Positions 12,058 to 20,688 of a stretch of 56,227 bases of DNA are shown here, in pieces. The stretch comes from a bacterium (GTDB lineage Bacteria; Planctomycetota; UBA11346). The stretch's first letter is position 1. Every line of letters starts with the position of its first letter. A program made the translations under genes and the position numbers. Location: positions 1-56,227 of the forward strand of contig JAIFND010000068.1 of NCBI GenBank assembly GCA_020047915.1, read 5' to 3'. The notes below the pieces were generated by a model, which searched no databases, had not been told where the DNA came from, and saw only the letters and a list, made by a program, of their open reading frames with translations.

Positions 12058-12563
12058 TAGTGGGTCCAGGGCCGCCCAGGCCCTGGCCGCAGCGTCAGCG
12101 AGGATCGCGCGCCGAGGGGCGGTGGGCGGATACAATGGGCGCAGCCCATCCGCCCACGGTTTCAGAGCGAAGCGATGAAACCGAGCCCCGACAAAGCGCG
12201 CGGGTCCAGGGCCGTGGAGGCGGGTCCAGGGCCGCCAAGACCCTGGCCGCAGCGCAGCGAGGATCGGCCGCCGAGCAGCGGTGGACGGATACAATGGGCG
12301 TAGCCCATCCGTCCATGGTTTTGGAGCGGAAGCGACAAAACCAAGCAGCGACAAAGGCCGGGGGGCAGGCCCGCAGGGCCGCGGGGGCGGGTCCAGGGCT
12401 TAGCCCTGGCCGCAGCGCAGCGAGGATCGCGCGCCGAGTGGCGGTGGCGGCATACAATCGGCGTAGCCGATGCCGCCACGGTTTCGGAGCGTAGCGAGGA
12501 AACCGAGCCGCGACAAAGCGGCGGGGGGCAGGCCCGCAGGGCCGTGGGGGTGAAACCCCCAAG
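12058..12563 (-). repeat. Tandem array of three structured 3'-end repeats (copies A, B, C)
   Basis: The stretch of about 500 nt between two minus-strand genes has no credible gene and is filled by three related units. Core hairpins: A 12122-12182, B 12281-12342, C 12444-12504. Each core has a 10-bp stem, an ACAAT bulge, a 4-bp inner stem (GGGC/GCCC or CGGC/GCCG), then a second hairpin opening with GGTTT and closing with AAACC. Stems covary between copies (GTGGGCGGAT, GTGGACGGAT and GTGGCGGCAT, each with its partner, one G-T pair in B). Unit C ends with GGGGGTGAAACCCCC and AAGCTAA, whose complement supplies the TAG stop of the gene at 12564. Read in that gene's direction, the array is its 3' region. 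Confidence 0.85.
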
Positions 12564-13637
12564 CTAATACCTCCGCCACGCCCATTCCTCCAGCGCCTTG
12601 CGATGCCGCGCCAGTTCGGCCCAGCCGGTGGCCCCGGGCAGGGCCATGACGCGGTCGGGGGCGAGGCGCAGCAGGACGGCGAAGAGGGCGTGGCGCACCG
12701 CCGGATCGCTCTCCCGCGTCAGACGCTCGGCCAGGGGGCCAGCGGCGATCGCGTCCTTCCAGGTGACGATGCGCGCCAGCGCGGCGGCGGCGGCGCAGGC
12801 CAGTTCGCGCGGCGCTGAGGCGGCGAGAACGGCGAGGGCGCGCGCCGTCGCCTCGCCAACCGCATCGCCCAGCCGGGCACAGGCCATGACCGCCGCCGCC
12901 ATGCCGTCATCGTCAAGACGTCCGGCCTGCAACGTTTCGGTCAGGTGCTGCAGGCAGCCGGCGACGAGATCCGGGGCGGTGGCGGGGCCGATCGCGCCCA
13001 GGGCGGCCAGACGCTCGCCACCATCGGCCTTGAGCAGGGCCCATTCCAGACCCTGGCGCGCCGACGGGGCGTCCACCTCCAGCAGCAGGGCCAGCGCGAA
13101 ACTACGCGCAACCGGCAGGCCGGCGGCCGGCAGACGGTCGGACAGACGCGGATCGGCGATGCGCCGGGCCATCGCCACCCCGGCTTCGCGCGACAGCAGC
13201 CACAAGTCGGTCAGGGCCGAGATCGCCAGTCCGGCATCGGCCGAGTCGCGCTGCAGCACGGCCTCAAGCACGGGACGGAAGGCGGGATCGCGACGCCAGC
13301 GCAGATCGCGCAGGATCGCCAGCTTGATCTCGCGATCGGCGGCGCGCCAGCGGCGCAGACTGCTCGGCTCGTTCTCGCGCCGGGTCCACGGCTCGCCATC
13401 GTAGAGCAGACGCGCCGCCCACAGGGTCGGCAGGCGCTGCGGGTGGTTGACCGCGAGGACCGCGACATCGCGCGTCGGCCAGCTTGGCGCGGGATCGAAC
13501 AACGCGCGCCACGCTTCTTGCGAACGACGGTCGGGCAGCCATTCGACGCCCAACCGGGGCGCGACCACGATCTGGCGCTCGATCTCGCCGGCCAGGCACA
13601 ACCCCAGGCCGACGACCAGCAGCAGGGCGACTCTCAT
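12564..13637 (-). CDS. Exported HEAT-repeat-like protein
   Basis: A 357-residue protein. The N-terminus MRVALLLVVGLGLCLAGEIE looks like a short signal peptide with cleavage near residue 16. The rest is alpha-helical and Ala/Leu/Arg-rich, in repeating helix pairs (for example AALGAIGPATAPDLVAGCL and RELACAAAAALARIVTWKDA), consistent with HEAT or Armadillo-type repeats, a protein-binding scaffold. No catalytic motif is visible. The start ATG at 13637 overlaps the stop of the upstream gene by 4 nt (ATGA), so the two are coupled. The stop codon TAG is formed by the end of repeat copy C. Function unknown. Confidence 0.7.
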   Translation of the reverse strand: MRVALLLVVGLGLCLAGEIERQIVVAPRLGVEWLPDRRSQEAWRALFDPAPSWPTRDVAVLAVNHPQRLPTLWAARLLYDGEPWTRRENEPSSLRRWRAADREIKLAILRDLRWRRDPAFRPVLEAVLQRDSADAGLAISALTDLWLLSREAGVAMARRIADPRLSDRLPAAGLPVARSFALALLLEVDAPSARQGLEWALLKADGGERLAALGAIGPATAPDLVAGCLQHLTETLQAGRLDDDGMAAAVMACARLGDAVGEATARALAVLAASAPRELACAAAAALARIVTWKDAIAAGPLAERLTRESDPAVRHALFAVLLRLAPDRVMALPGATGWAELARHRKALEEWAWRRY

Positions 13638-14551
13638 CGCCGCACCGCCAGGCGCGCCCGCATGCCTTCGACCAATCCGCGGAACGGCCCCTCGGCGGTA
13701 CGTAGGCGGGCAAGCACCTCGGGCGGGGGCAGACGCCGCGTCGCGATCCAGCCCTCGGCCGCCGCCGCCGCATTGGCCAGGGGGCGCAGATCAGCGGGAT
13801 CGCCGGCCGAGGAACTGCCCAGATAGGCGAGGTCCATCACGATGCGGCGCGCGGTGAACGCGGCCGGCGGCGGCAACTCCTCGCGCAGGGTGAAGGTGAT
13901 GCGCGCCTCGCGCGGGACGCCGCGCAGCGTGTCGAAGCGGTAGATAGCGATCAGATCACGGACCTGGCGATAGCGCCCGGTCGCCGCATCGATCCATTCG
14001 ACGCTGGTCGGAAAGGTGCAGCGGAACTGCGGCGTCGCGCCGGAACGCAGGCGTTTCACCGTACAAGTGACGGCACGGCGATCGGCGGGCAGGGCCGCCC
14101 ACACCACCTCGGGCTTCCATTCCTGCTCGGCCCCCAGCGGCAGGGGCAGCAGGTTGAAATCGAATCCGGCCACGTTCGGCGCCGCCTCGGCGAGCCGGCC
14201 GTCCGGCCCAAGCTGTCGCACCCGGCCATCCGGCGGGGCATCGACCAGCCAGGCACTGCCCGGCACGCCCTCAAGCGGACCGGCGAGCAGCGCCGCAGTG
14301 CCCGGACCGGGGCCGATGCCGACCAGAGCCAGACGATGCGTCGCGATGCGTTCGGGACCGGCCACGCCGCGCGCATCGAGCGTGGCGGTCGCCACACGCA
14401 GCGACCAGGCGAGTTCGCGGCCATCCGGCACCGCAAACCGGCACGAGCGGAAGGCGAGCGCAAACAGCGAGAGGCCGATGCCGGCAACGACGAGGCAGCC
14501 GATGGTGATCCACAATCCACGTCGCGTGCGCATGCGCTGTCCGCTCGGCAT
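13634..14551 (-). CDS. Hypothetical membrane-anchored protein
   Basis: The ORF track begins at 14674; the likely start is the Met at 14551 (MPSGQRMRTRRG) or 14533 (MRTRRG), just ahead of a single hydrophobic helix, GLWITIGCLVVAGIGLSLFALAF. That gives about 305 or 299 residues with most of the protein outside the cytoplasm. The extracellular part has no motif I recognise; strand-like segments such as FDFNLLPLPLGAEQEWKPEV and ARITFTLREEL suggest a beta-rich fold. It is coupled to the HEAT-like gene by a 4-nt overlap and is divergent from the large exported protein at 14770. Confidence 0.6.
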   Translation of the reverse strand: MPSGQRMRTRRGLWITIGCLVVAGIGLSLFALAFRSCRFAVPDGRELAWSLRVATATLDARGVAGPERIATHRLALVGIGPGPGTAALLAGPLEGVPGSAWLVDAPPDGRVRQLGPDGRLAEAAPNVAGFDFNLLPLPLGAEQEWKPEVVWAALPADRRAVTCTVKRLRSGATPQFRCTFPTSVEWIDAATGRYRQVRDLIAIYRFDTLRGVPREARITFTLREELPPPAAFTARRIVMDLAYLGSSSAGDPADLRPLANAAAAAEGWIATRRLPPPEVLARLRTAEGPFRGLVEGMRARLAVRR

Positions 14552-14769
14552 GGCGGCATGGTTGCACCCAGACGGTGGCTGCAACCGCCGCATCACCAGC
14601 CCCCGGACGGTCTTCCCGGCGGACCCGGACGGTGTACCACCCGCCTCCCACAGCCTGTCATACACCCCTTCCACAGCCCTTCCGAGAGTGGTTGTGGGGT
14701 CTCACCCGTGTGGACAGCATCACGGTCCCAACCAGCGGTGTCGCAACGACGACCGCCTGATGAGGAAGG

Positions 14770-17313
14770 ATGAGCAACATGCACATGGTCCCCACGCGAG
14801 CCCGCCTGATGCGTCCCCTGGCATCCGTGCTGCTCGCCGCCGCCATGTGCGCGCCGGCCATCGCCGAGGAGGGCGGCCCGGCCAAGCCGGATGCCAACTT
14901 CCCCAACGCCGACCAGGCGCGCTCGTACTTCGCCGAGGGCGTCAACCAGTATCGCAGCGGCCGCTACAAGGATGCCGCGCTCAGCCTGCGCAGCGCGCTG
15001 GCCCTCGACCCCGAGAACAAGCTGGTCTACGAGTTCTACCTCGCCTGCGGCGACGCCCTGGTGGTGCGCATGCAGGACCAGGACGTGCTCGAGGACGTGC
15101 TCAAGGACGTCCTGCGCCGCGCCCGCATCTACCAGAAGGAGATGCGCCGCGATCCCGCCTATATCAACCTGCTCATCGCCAAGCTCGAGAAGAGCGAGGA
15201 AGAGCGCGTCGTCGCCACCAACGAACTTGCTGCCGTCGGCCCGTGGGCCGTGCCCCAGCTGGTCGCCGCGATGGCCGACAGCCCGCAGGAAGAGCGTCGC
15301 ACCTACTGCCGCGTCGCGTTGACCCGCATGGGTGGCCGCGCCGTGATCCCGCTCGGCACCGCGCTGGCCAGCGCCGACCAGCGCCAGGTGCGCTCGGTCG
15401 CCCTGGTGCTTGGTGACATCGGTGACGCCCGTGGCCTGCCCGCCCTGCTGCGCGCCCAGGGCCGCGAAGGCATCGAGGATGTGACCAAACAGGTCCTGGC
15501 TAACACCATCGCCGCGATCGTAGCCGGCACCCAGATGGCCGAGGTGCCCAAGGCCGAGGATCTGCACCTGGCCGAGGCCCTGCGCTACTTCCGCAGCGGC
15601 CCCGAGGTGCGCGACGAACTGTCCGGCTCGGGCAGCCTGGTGTGGCGCTGGGATCCTGCGGCCGAGGGGGCTGCCAAGCTCAACTTTGTGCGCGTGCCGT
15701 CCTACGCCTGGAACGAACTGATCGCCGAGGAGATCCTCTTCCAGGGCATGGCCACCTACCCCAAGACGGCCGGCTTCCACCCGACCCTGGCCGCGGTCTA
15801 TGCCGCCCAGCAGACCGAGGTCGATATCCGCGCCCGTCTGGCCAAGGAACGCACCATGCCGGCCGGTGCGGCCGAGGACACAGCCGACGCCATTGCCGAG
15901 CGCGTCACCGCCCTGGCCGAGGCCGGGCATCGCGTGCGCATGACTGGTGCCGAGAATATCTGCCGCGCCATCCAGCAGTCGCTGGCCTCCGAGCGATTCG
16001 ACGTCGCCGCCAGCCTGCTGCGTACCCTGCAGGACCGCGAACTGGCCCGCCCGGATGAGATCCTGCCGACCAGCGAACAGGGCCTGACCCCTGAAAAGCC
16101 GGGCAGCGTGCTGATCTCAGCTCTGGATCACCCCGAGAAGCTGGTGCGCTATCAGGCCGCCATCACCCTGGCCAGTCTCGACCCGACGGTGGACAAGCCG
16201 GTGGACGCCGCCGCCGTCAAGGCCCTGGCCGACCAGCTCGCCAATTCGGTCAAGAAGGACACCGAGCGTGTCTCTGCTGAACTGGTCACCCAGTTGCAGG
16301 CGGCGCTGAGCAAGACCTCGACGCGCGGTTTCATCGGTGCCGAGAAGGTCATCCCGACCCTCGCGCAGGCGATCGGCGAGTGGGGTGTGCGTGTGGTCCT
16401 GGTGGTCGATCCCGACTACCGCCAGCGCAACGCCGCCCGCGCCGCGTTGCAGGCCAAGGGCTTCCTCGTGATCACCGCCGCCGACGGCTTCGAGGCGGTC
16501 AACCGCCTAGCCGAGTCGCCGGTCAAGGATGGCGTGATCATCGCCGGTGACCTCGGCCCGTCGCTCAAGGACAGCCACGGCGCCCTGCTCGACGCGCCGC
16601 AGCAGACCGCGGCCGGCCTGCTTGCCTCGCTCGCCACCGACCCCCGCCTGTCCGGCGCGCCGATCTTCATCGCCCTGCCCGACAATCCGCAGAAGGCGGC
16701 GGAACTGCAGACCGCCTTTGAAGGCAAGATGCCCGCCAACGGCGGCTTCGTCGGCAAGCCCTTCGACGCGGTTGAACTGCACGACAAGATCGACGCCGCG
16801 CTTAAGCAGTCGCAAGAGCCGAGCGTCAACCAGGCTACCGCCGAAGACATCGCCCTGCGCGCCGCCATCGCGCTGCAGCAGCCCGATCCGCTGCGCACCG
16901 GACTCGACCTCGGCGCCGCCGCCGAAGCCCTGGTCACGACCCTCGACGCCCGGGCCGACGGCCTGCGCATCGAAGCGCTCAAGGCTCTGGGTCATGCCGC
17001 CTCCGGGGCGGCATCCGCCGCGATTGGCGCGCACGCCAACCGCCTGACCGACACCTACACCACGCAGGACGCCGAGCTGGAGAAGAATCCCCAGCTGCGC
17101 GCCGCCTGGGTCTATGCCATCGGCCAGGTCACGCCGACCAGCGAAGCCGCGGTCGCCATCCTCAAGAAGGCCCTCGCGCATGCCGACGCCGGTGTGCGCG
17201 CCGCCGCCGCTGGCGCGGTCGGCGCCTCGCCGATCGTTCCCGCCGACCTGCTCGCCGCCTACCAGCTGCAGCAGCGCCTCGACGTCCGCGCCCCTGGCGC
17301 CGGCGCCCCCTAA
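14770..17313 (+). CDS. Exported TPR/HEAT protein with receiver-like domain
   Basis: An 847-residue protein with a good ribosome site (GAGGAAGG) before ATG 14770. A signal peptide occupies about 1-32 (PLASVLLAAAMCAPAIAEEG, cut after AIA). Next come a TPR-like pair (about 45-85), HEAT-like repeats (about 145-235 and 440-520), and at about 535-675 a domain resembling a two-component receiver: VVLVVDPDYRQRNAARAALQ, KGFLVITAADGFEAV, a DGVIIAGDLGP strand where the phospho-acceptor Asp would lie, then PIFIALP and GFVGKPFDAVELHDKI with the conserved Lys. A final HEAT-like region follows. A receiver fold on an apparently exported protein is unusual, since phosphotransfer needs the cytoplasm; it may be a structural pseudo-receiver. 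Function unknown. Confidence 0.8.
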   Translation: MSNMHMVPTRARLMRPLASVLLAAAMCAPAIAEEGGPAKPDANFPNADQARSYFAEGVNQYRSGRYKDAALSLRSALALDPENKLVYEFYLACGDALVVRMQDQDVLEDVLKDVLRRARIYQKEMRRDPAYINLLIAKLEKSEEERVVATNELAAVGPWAVPQLVAAMADSPQEERRTYCRVALTRMGGRAVIPLGTALASADQRQVRSVALVLGDIGDARGLPALLRAQGREGIEDVTKQVLANTIAAIVAGTQMAEVPKAEDLHLAEALRYFRSGPEVRDELSGSGSLVWRWDPAAEGAAKLNFVRVPSYAWNELIAEEILFQGMATYPKTAGFHPTLAAVYAAQQTEVDIRARLAKERTMPAGAAEDTADAIAERVTALAEAGHRVRMTGAENICRAIQQSLASERFDVAASLLRTLQDRELARPDEILPTSEQGLTPEKPGSVLISALDHPEKLVRYQAAITLASLDPTVDKPVDAAAVKALADQLANSVKKDTERVSAELVTQLQAALSKTSTRGFIGAEKVIPTLAQAIGEWGVRVVLVVDPDYRQRNAARAALQAKGFLVITAADGFEAVNRLAESPVKDGVIIAGDLGPSLKDSHGALLDAPQQTAAGLLASLATDPRLSGAPIFIALPDNPQKAAELQTAFEGKMPANGGFVGKPFDAVELHDKIDAALKQSQEPSVNQATAEDIALRAAIALQQPDPLRTGLDLGAAAEALVTTLDARADGLRIEALKALGHAASGAASAAIGAHANRLTDTYTTQDAELEKNPQLRAAWVYAIGQVTPTSEAAVAILKKALAHADAGVRAAAAGAVGASPIVPADLLAAYQLQQRLDVRAPGAGAP

Positions 17314-17358
17314 TCCTCCGCACCTCGCCCCCTGCCTCTCCCCGGGAGTCCCCGACCC

Positions 17359-18243
17359 ATGAGCCTCGCCCTGCGCATCTTCATCGTCCTGGTCCTGGTC
17401 ATGACCCTGGCGTTCATGTTCATCCAGATGACCCTGTTCGCGACCAAGGAGAATTGGAAGCGGCGCTGGGACACCGAGACGAAGGCGCTCGCCGCCGAGC
17501 TCAAGCAGAGCACCCAGCTGCTGACCACCGAGTCGGCGCAGAAGGTGCGGGCTGAGAACCAGGTCGCCTCGCTGCAGACCGAGATCCAGAACGGCCAGGC
17601 CAAGGTGAAGGAGCTGGAAGGCCAGATCACCGAGCGAGCCAACCGCATCCAGAACCTCGAGCGCGACCTGTCCAAGGGCCAGACCGACTACAACGCGCTG
17701 AAGGAAGACTATCAGGCGCAGAGCAAATCGCTGGACATGGTGCGCCAGCGCAACGGCGAGTTGACCAACATCGCCTCGGTCGCCCGCGCGGTGGCCTTCA
17801 ACCTCAACGTCAAGCTGGCCGAGGTCGAGGACGACCTGAACAACCTGCAGACCGAGTACACCAAGCGCGGGGAAGACCTCGAGAAGACCAATAGCGAGCT
17901 GAAGCAGGCCAACGCCTTCATCGCCCAGGTCCGCGAGAAGTACAGCAAGGTCTACGACTCGCTGAAGGACGAGAAGGGCTCGGTCAAGGTGCTGCGCGCC
18001 ATGGTCGCCGCCGTCCGCCCGAATCCGCAGGGCCAGCAGGAATTCGTCATGCTCTCGATCGGCACCGAAGAGGGCATCGAGGAAGGCCAGGAGTTCATCA
18101 TCTACCGCGACAGCAAGTATATCTGCAAGGTCCGCGTCGAGAAGATCATGAACGACATGGCCCCGGCGCGCATCATCCCGAGCAGCTGGAACACCAACGG
18201 TCTGACCATCCAGCAGGGTGACCAGGCCGCCAACCGCCTGTGA
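17359..18243 (+). CDS. Membrane-anchored coiled-coil protein
   Basis: A 294-residue protein. An N-terminal transmembrane helix (about 5-27, LRIFIVLVLVMTLAFMFIQM) is followed by a long coiled coil (about 35-205) rich in Lys, Glu and Gln, with repeated heptad-like Leu spacing. A globular C-terminal domain (about 215-290) contains FVMLSIGTEEGIEEGQEFII, which resembles the beta-rich end domain of MreC-like proteins ('GxxxGI..G'). It lies 45 nt after the exported receiver-like protein and is followed by a tiny membrane protein, so the three probably form an operon and perhaps an envelope complex. Function unknown. Confidence 0.75.
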   Translation: MSLALRIFIVLVLVMTLAFMFIQMTLFATKENWKRRWDTETKALAAELKQSTQLLTTESAQKVRAENQVASLQTEIQNGQAKVKELEGQITERANRIQNLERDLSKGQTDYNALKEDYQAQSKSLDMVRQRNGELTNIASVARAVAFNLNVKLAEVEDDLNNLQTEYTKRGEDLEKTNSELKQANAFIAQVREKYSKVYDSLKDEKGSVKVLRAMVAAVRPNPQGQQEFVMLSIGTEEGIEEGQEFIIYRDSKYICKVRVEKIMNDMAPARIIPSSWNTNGLTIQQGDQAANRL

Positions 18244-18259
18244 GCGCAAGGAACCCGCC

Positions 18260-18394
18260 ATGCTGAACGACAAGATGTACCTGTGGCTGGTGATCATCTC
18301 GTGCCTGGCGCTGGCCGTGGCCGGCACCCTGGGCGTCATCGAGCTGATCGAACTGCAGGACCAGACCATCATCACCGGCGCCGCACCGTTCTGA
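18260..18394 (+). CDS. Single-span membrane microprotein, 44 aa
   Basis: Too short for the ORF track. The frame begins at ATG 18260, 16 nt after the stop of the coiled-coil gene, with AAGGAA about 8 nt upstream as a ribosome site. The peptide starts MLNDKMYLWLVIISCLALAV, one transmembrane helix of about 22 residues, and ends QDQTIITGAAPF. The tight spacing, ribosome site and hydrophobic helix support a real gene coupled to the coiled-coil protein. It resembles no family I know. A strong terminator lies 17 nt after the stop, which closes the operon. Confidence 0.65.
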   Translation: MLNDKMYLWLVIISCLALAVAGTLGVIELIELQDQTIITGAAPF

Positions 18395-18411
18395 CGGGCG
18401 CGGTCGGAAGG

Positions 18412-18445
18412 CACAAAGCCACGGCATATGCCGTGGCTTTATGTG
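18412..18445 (+). terminator. Rho-independent terminator
   Basis: Near-perfect palindrome beginning CACAAAGCCACGGCAT with a single mismatch in the outer stem and TTTTG after it. It sits just after the microprotein gene and is convergent with yicC, so it may act in both directions. Confidence 0.8.
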
Positions 18446-18449
18446 TTTT

Positions 18450-18547
18450 GTAGCGTCGGCTTCAGCCGGCCTCGGGCAATGGGTGCCCCGCCATTGCCAC
18501 TCGGCGGACTGAAGTCCGCCGGCCAGGCCGGCTGAAGCCGGCGCTAC
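18450..18547. repeat. REP/BIME-like palindromic element
   Basis: Two 22-nt arms in inverted orientation (18450-18471 and 18526-18547) match at 21 of 22 positions and contain GGCTTCAGCC. An inner hairpin GGCGGACTGAAGTCCGCC lies between them. This GTAGCG...GGCTTCAGCC form resembles REP sequences common in Gammaproteobacteria such as Xanthomonadales. It fills the gap between two convergent genes, ending 2 nt before the yicC stop codon. Confidence 0.75.
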
Positions 18548-18549
18548 GC

Positions 18550-19392
18550 TCACATGACGTTCGCGCTCTGTTCCTTCAGCTGATCGACCGCGACCTTCAG
18601 GGCGATGCAGTGTTCCGACAGGGCGGCATCGTTGGCCTTGGCGCCAGCGGTGTTCGCCTCGCGGCCCAGTTCCTGGGCGAGGAAATCCAGTTCGCGGCCG
18701 ACCGGCTCGGCCTTGACCAGCAGACGGTCGAGTGCGTCGAGGTGGGCGGCGATGCGCGTCAACTCCTCGGCGATGTCGATGCGTTGCGCCTCGATGGCCA
18801 CCTCGCGGGCCAGCACCTCGGGCGGTACGCTGCGGCCAACCGCTTCGGCGACCACCGCCGCCAAGCGCTCGCGCACCAGTGGCAGCCGCGCTCCGGCCAG
18901 GGCGGTCATGCGCAGGTGCAGCTTGCGCATACGCACGGCCAGCCCGCGCATCGCTTCCGACAGGCTCTGGCCCTCGCGCTTGCGCGCCGCATCCAGGCGG
19001 AGCAGCGCCTCCTCCACCGCAGCAAGCAGCATCGGCGCCACCGCCAGGGTGTCCTCGGAGCGGCGCCCGGCCACGGCGAGGGCCTCGGCCAGGGTCGGCA
19101 TCGGGGCACCAAGTTCTGCTGCAAGGGCGGCCAGCTCACGCCAGGCGGCCGCCACCCGCTCGCGGTCCCAGGTGGCGCCAGCGGCCGGCTCCCAGGCCAG
19201 CTGCACCGAAGCCGAGCCGCGGCCCAGGCTGGCGCGCACCCGTTCGCGCACCTGCTCTTCCAGGGCCAGATCACGCAGATCGCCACGCACCTGCACGCTC
19301 AGCGTCTTGTGGTTGACCGACGCGATGGCGGCCCGCGCCATGCCCAGCGGTCCCTGGCAGAAACCCTCGCCGAATCCGGTCATCGACTTCAT
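18550..19392 (-). CDS. yicC: YicC/YloC-family endoribonuclease
   Basis: A 280-residue YicC-family protein; characterised members cleave RNA and influence stress and sporulation phenotypes. The N-terminus MKSMTGFGEG is the family hallmark, followed by SVNHKTLSVQVRGDLRDLAL. The C-terminal DUF1732-type end is clear: GRELDFLAQELGREANTAGA and KANDAALSEHCIALKVAVDQ, close to the E. coli 'QEMNREANTLASKS' region. The start ATG at 19392 overlaps the stop of lpxB by 4 nt (ATGA), hence coexpression. It ends next to the REP-like element. Confidence 0.95.
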   Translation of the reverse strand: MKSMTGFGEGFCQGPLGMARAAIASVNHKTLSVQVRGDLRDLALEEQVRERVRASLGRGSASVQLAWEPAAGATWDRERVAAAWRELAALAAELGAPMPTLAEALAVAGRRSEDTLAVAPMLLAAVEEALLRLDAARKREGQSLSEAMRGLAVRMRKLHLRMTALAGARLPLVRERLAAVVAEAVGRSVPPEVLAREVAIEAQRIDIAEELTRIAAHLDALDRLLVKAEPVGRELDFLAQELGREANTAGAKANDAALSEHCIALKVAVDQLKEQSANVM

Positions 19393-20591
19393 TGCACAGC
19401 CTCCAGCCGCGCGCTGCTATCTGCCGCGGTCGCATGGGTGAAACGACGATGCGATGCGGTCAGTTCGTCATCGACCACACCGGCGATGCGTTCCAGCGCT
19501 CCGCCCCCGCCCAGACTGTGGCGCAACCCGGCCAGGCCGAGGCGGCACTCGCGCCGCCGCGGGCCATCCCACAGACGTAGGAGATGGGCGGTGAGACGCG
19601 GCACGGTGAACTGCTCCTGCAGCAACTCGGGACAGATGCGACTGCCCGCAATCAGGTTGGGCAGCCCGACGTGCTCGGTGAGCAGGACATGACGGGCAAT
19701 CATCGCCGACAGCGGGTCCATGCGGTAGCAGATCGCGTGCGGCAGGCCGATCAGGCCTGCCTCAAGGGTTGCGGTGCCGCTGGCCAGGCAGCCGGCATGG
19801 GCGCGCGCGCAGAGTTCGCGCCAACGCCCCTCGACCAATGGCAGGTCGGTGACCGAGCGGTACAGCTCCAGCGGCAGGTCGGGCACGCGTGAAACCAGCA
19901 CGATAGGGCGGCCAGGCAGCCGCGCCGAGGCGGCCAGCGCAGCCTGCGTCATGATCGGCAGCAGGCTGCGCACCTCGCGCTCGCGCGAGCCCGGGGCGAC
20001 CAGCAGGACCTCCTGGCCGCTGAGACCAAGGTCGCGGTCGAGCGATTCGGTCGGGATCTGCTCGGGGACCAGGTCGAGCAGGGGATGGCCGACGTGGATG
20101 GCGCGGCAGCCGAAGCGGGTGAAGAGGGGCGGCTCGAAGGGGAAGAAGCACAGCAGGGCATCGACGCTGTGGGCGATGCGCTTGGCCCGGCGCGGACGCC
20201 AGGCCCACACCTGGGGGGCGACGACGTGGACGATGCGCATGCCAGCAGCCCGCAGATCGGCTAGACGCCGGGCCAGACGCAGGTTGAATCCAGGATAATC
20301 GATGGTTAGCAGCACGCGCGGCCGACGCGCCCGAACCGTGCGCTCGACGTGGGCCAGGACCTTGGCGAAGGTCGGCAGACGAGCCAGGACCGGCCACAGA
20401 CCCATCACCGCCAGGCCTTCGATATCCTGTTCGATATCCACCCCGGCCCCGGCCAGGTGCGGCCCACCCATCGCCGCGACCACCGCCTCGGGGCGTCGCC
20501 CGCGCAGCGCCCGCACCACCGCCGCCCCGTAGGCGTCCCCAGAGGCCTCCCCAGCGCAGACGAAGACATCGCACAACGGGGCCAGGGGCAT
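19389..20591 (-). CDS. lpxB: Lipid-A-disaccharide synthase
   Basis: Joins UDP-2,3-diacylglucosamine and lipid X to make the lipid A disaccharide. The ORF track starts at 20669; the ATG at 20591 (MPLAPLCDVFVCAGEASGD) matches the family start, giving 400 residues. Motifs: AGEASGDAYGA at the N-terminus, GLAVMGLWPVLARLP, TIDYPGFNLRLAR, VAPQVWAWRPRRAKRI and CFFPFEPPLF, then HVGHPLLD. All are standard LpxB signatures. The C-terminal catalytic half includes CLASGTATLEAGL. The presence of lpxB indicates a lipid A-bearing outer membrane. It shares a divergent promoter region with the FHA kinase gene. Confidence 0.96.
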   Translation of the reverse strand: MPLAPLCDVFVCAGEASGDAYGAAVVRALRGRRPEAVVAAMGGPHLAGAGVDIEQDIEGLAVMGLWPVLARLPTFAKVLAHVERTVRARRPRVLLTIDYPGFNLRLARRLADLRAAGMRIVHVVAPQVWAWRPRRAKRIAHSVDALLCFFPFEPPLFTRFGCRAIHVGHPLLDLVPEQIPTESLDRDLGLSGQEVLLVAPGSREREVRSLLPIMTQAALAASARLPGRPIVLVSRVPDLPLELYRSVTDLPLVEGRWRELCARAHAGCLASGTATLEAGLIGLPHAICYRMDPLSAMIARHVLLTEHVGLPNLIAGSRICPELLQEQFTVPRLTAHLLRLWDGPRRRECRLGLAGLRHSLGGGGALERIAGVVDDELTASHRRFTHATAADSSARLEAVQ

Positions 20592-20610
20592 CGCTGTACC
20601 ATATACCTGG

Positions 20611-20630
20611 CGGCGGATATGCATCCGCCG
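20611..20630. promoter_or_regulatory. Perfect 8-bp palindrome in divergent lpxB/kinase promoter region
   Basis: CGGCGGAT-ATGC-ATCCGCCG lies midway in the 97-nt gap between divergent lpxB and the FHA kinase gene. It could be an operator or a small hairpin. No regulator can be linked to it. The stems resemble part of the core stem of the structured 3' repeats (GGCGGAT/ATCCGCC), but the ACAAT bulge is missing. Confidence 0.35.
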
Positions 20631-20688
20631 ATCCTGTCGTGACTTGCCAAGAGGCGGCAGGCACGGCATCCTGCTGCCCGGAAGTCAC

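Noticed and set aside
12022-12585. Several overlapping minus-strand ORFs in 12022-12585 (GLRPLYPxTAARRP-like proteins)
   Set aside because: Translations of the three structured repeats in different frames; the DNA is conserved as stems, not as codons.
16507-18414. 635-residue minus-strand ORF
   Set aside because: Shadow of the receiver-like and coiled-coil genes; crosses an operon boundary and has no family features.
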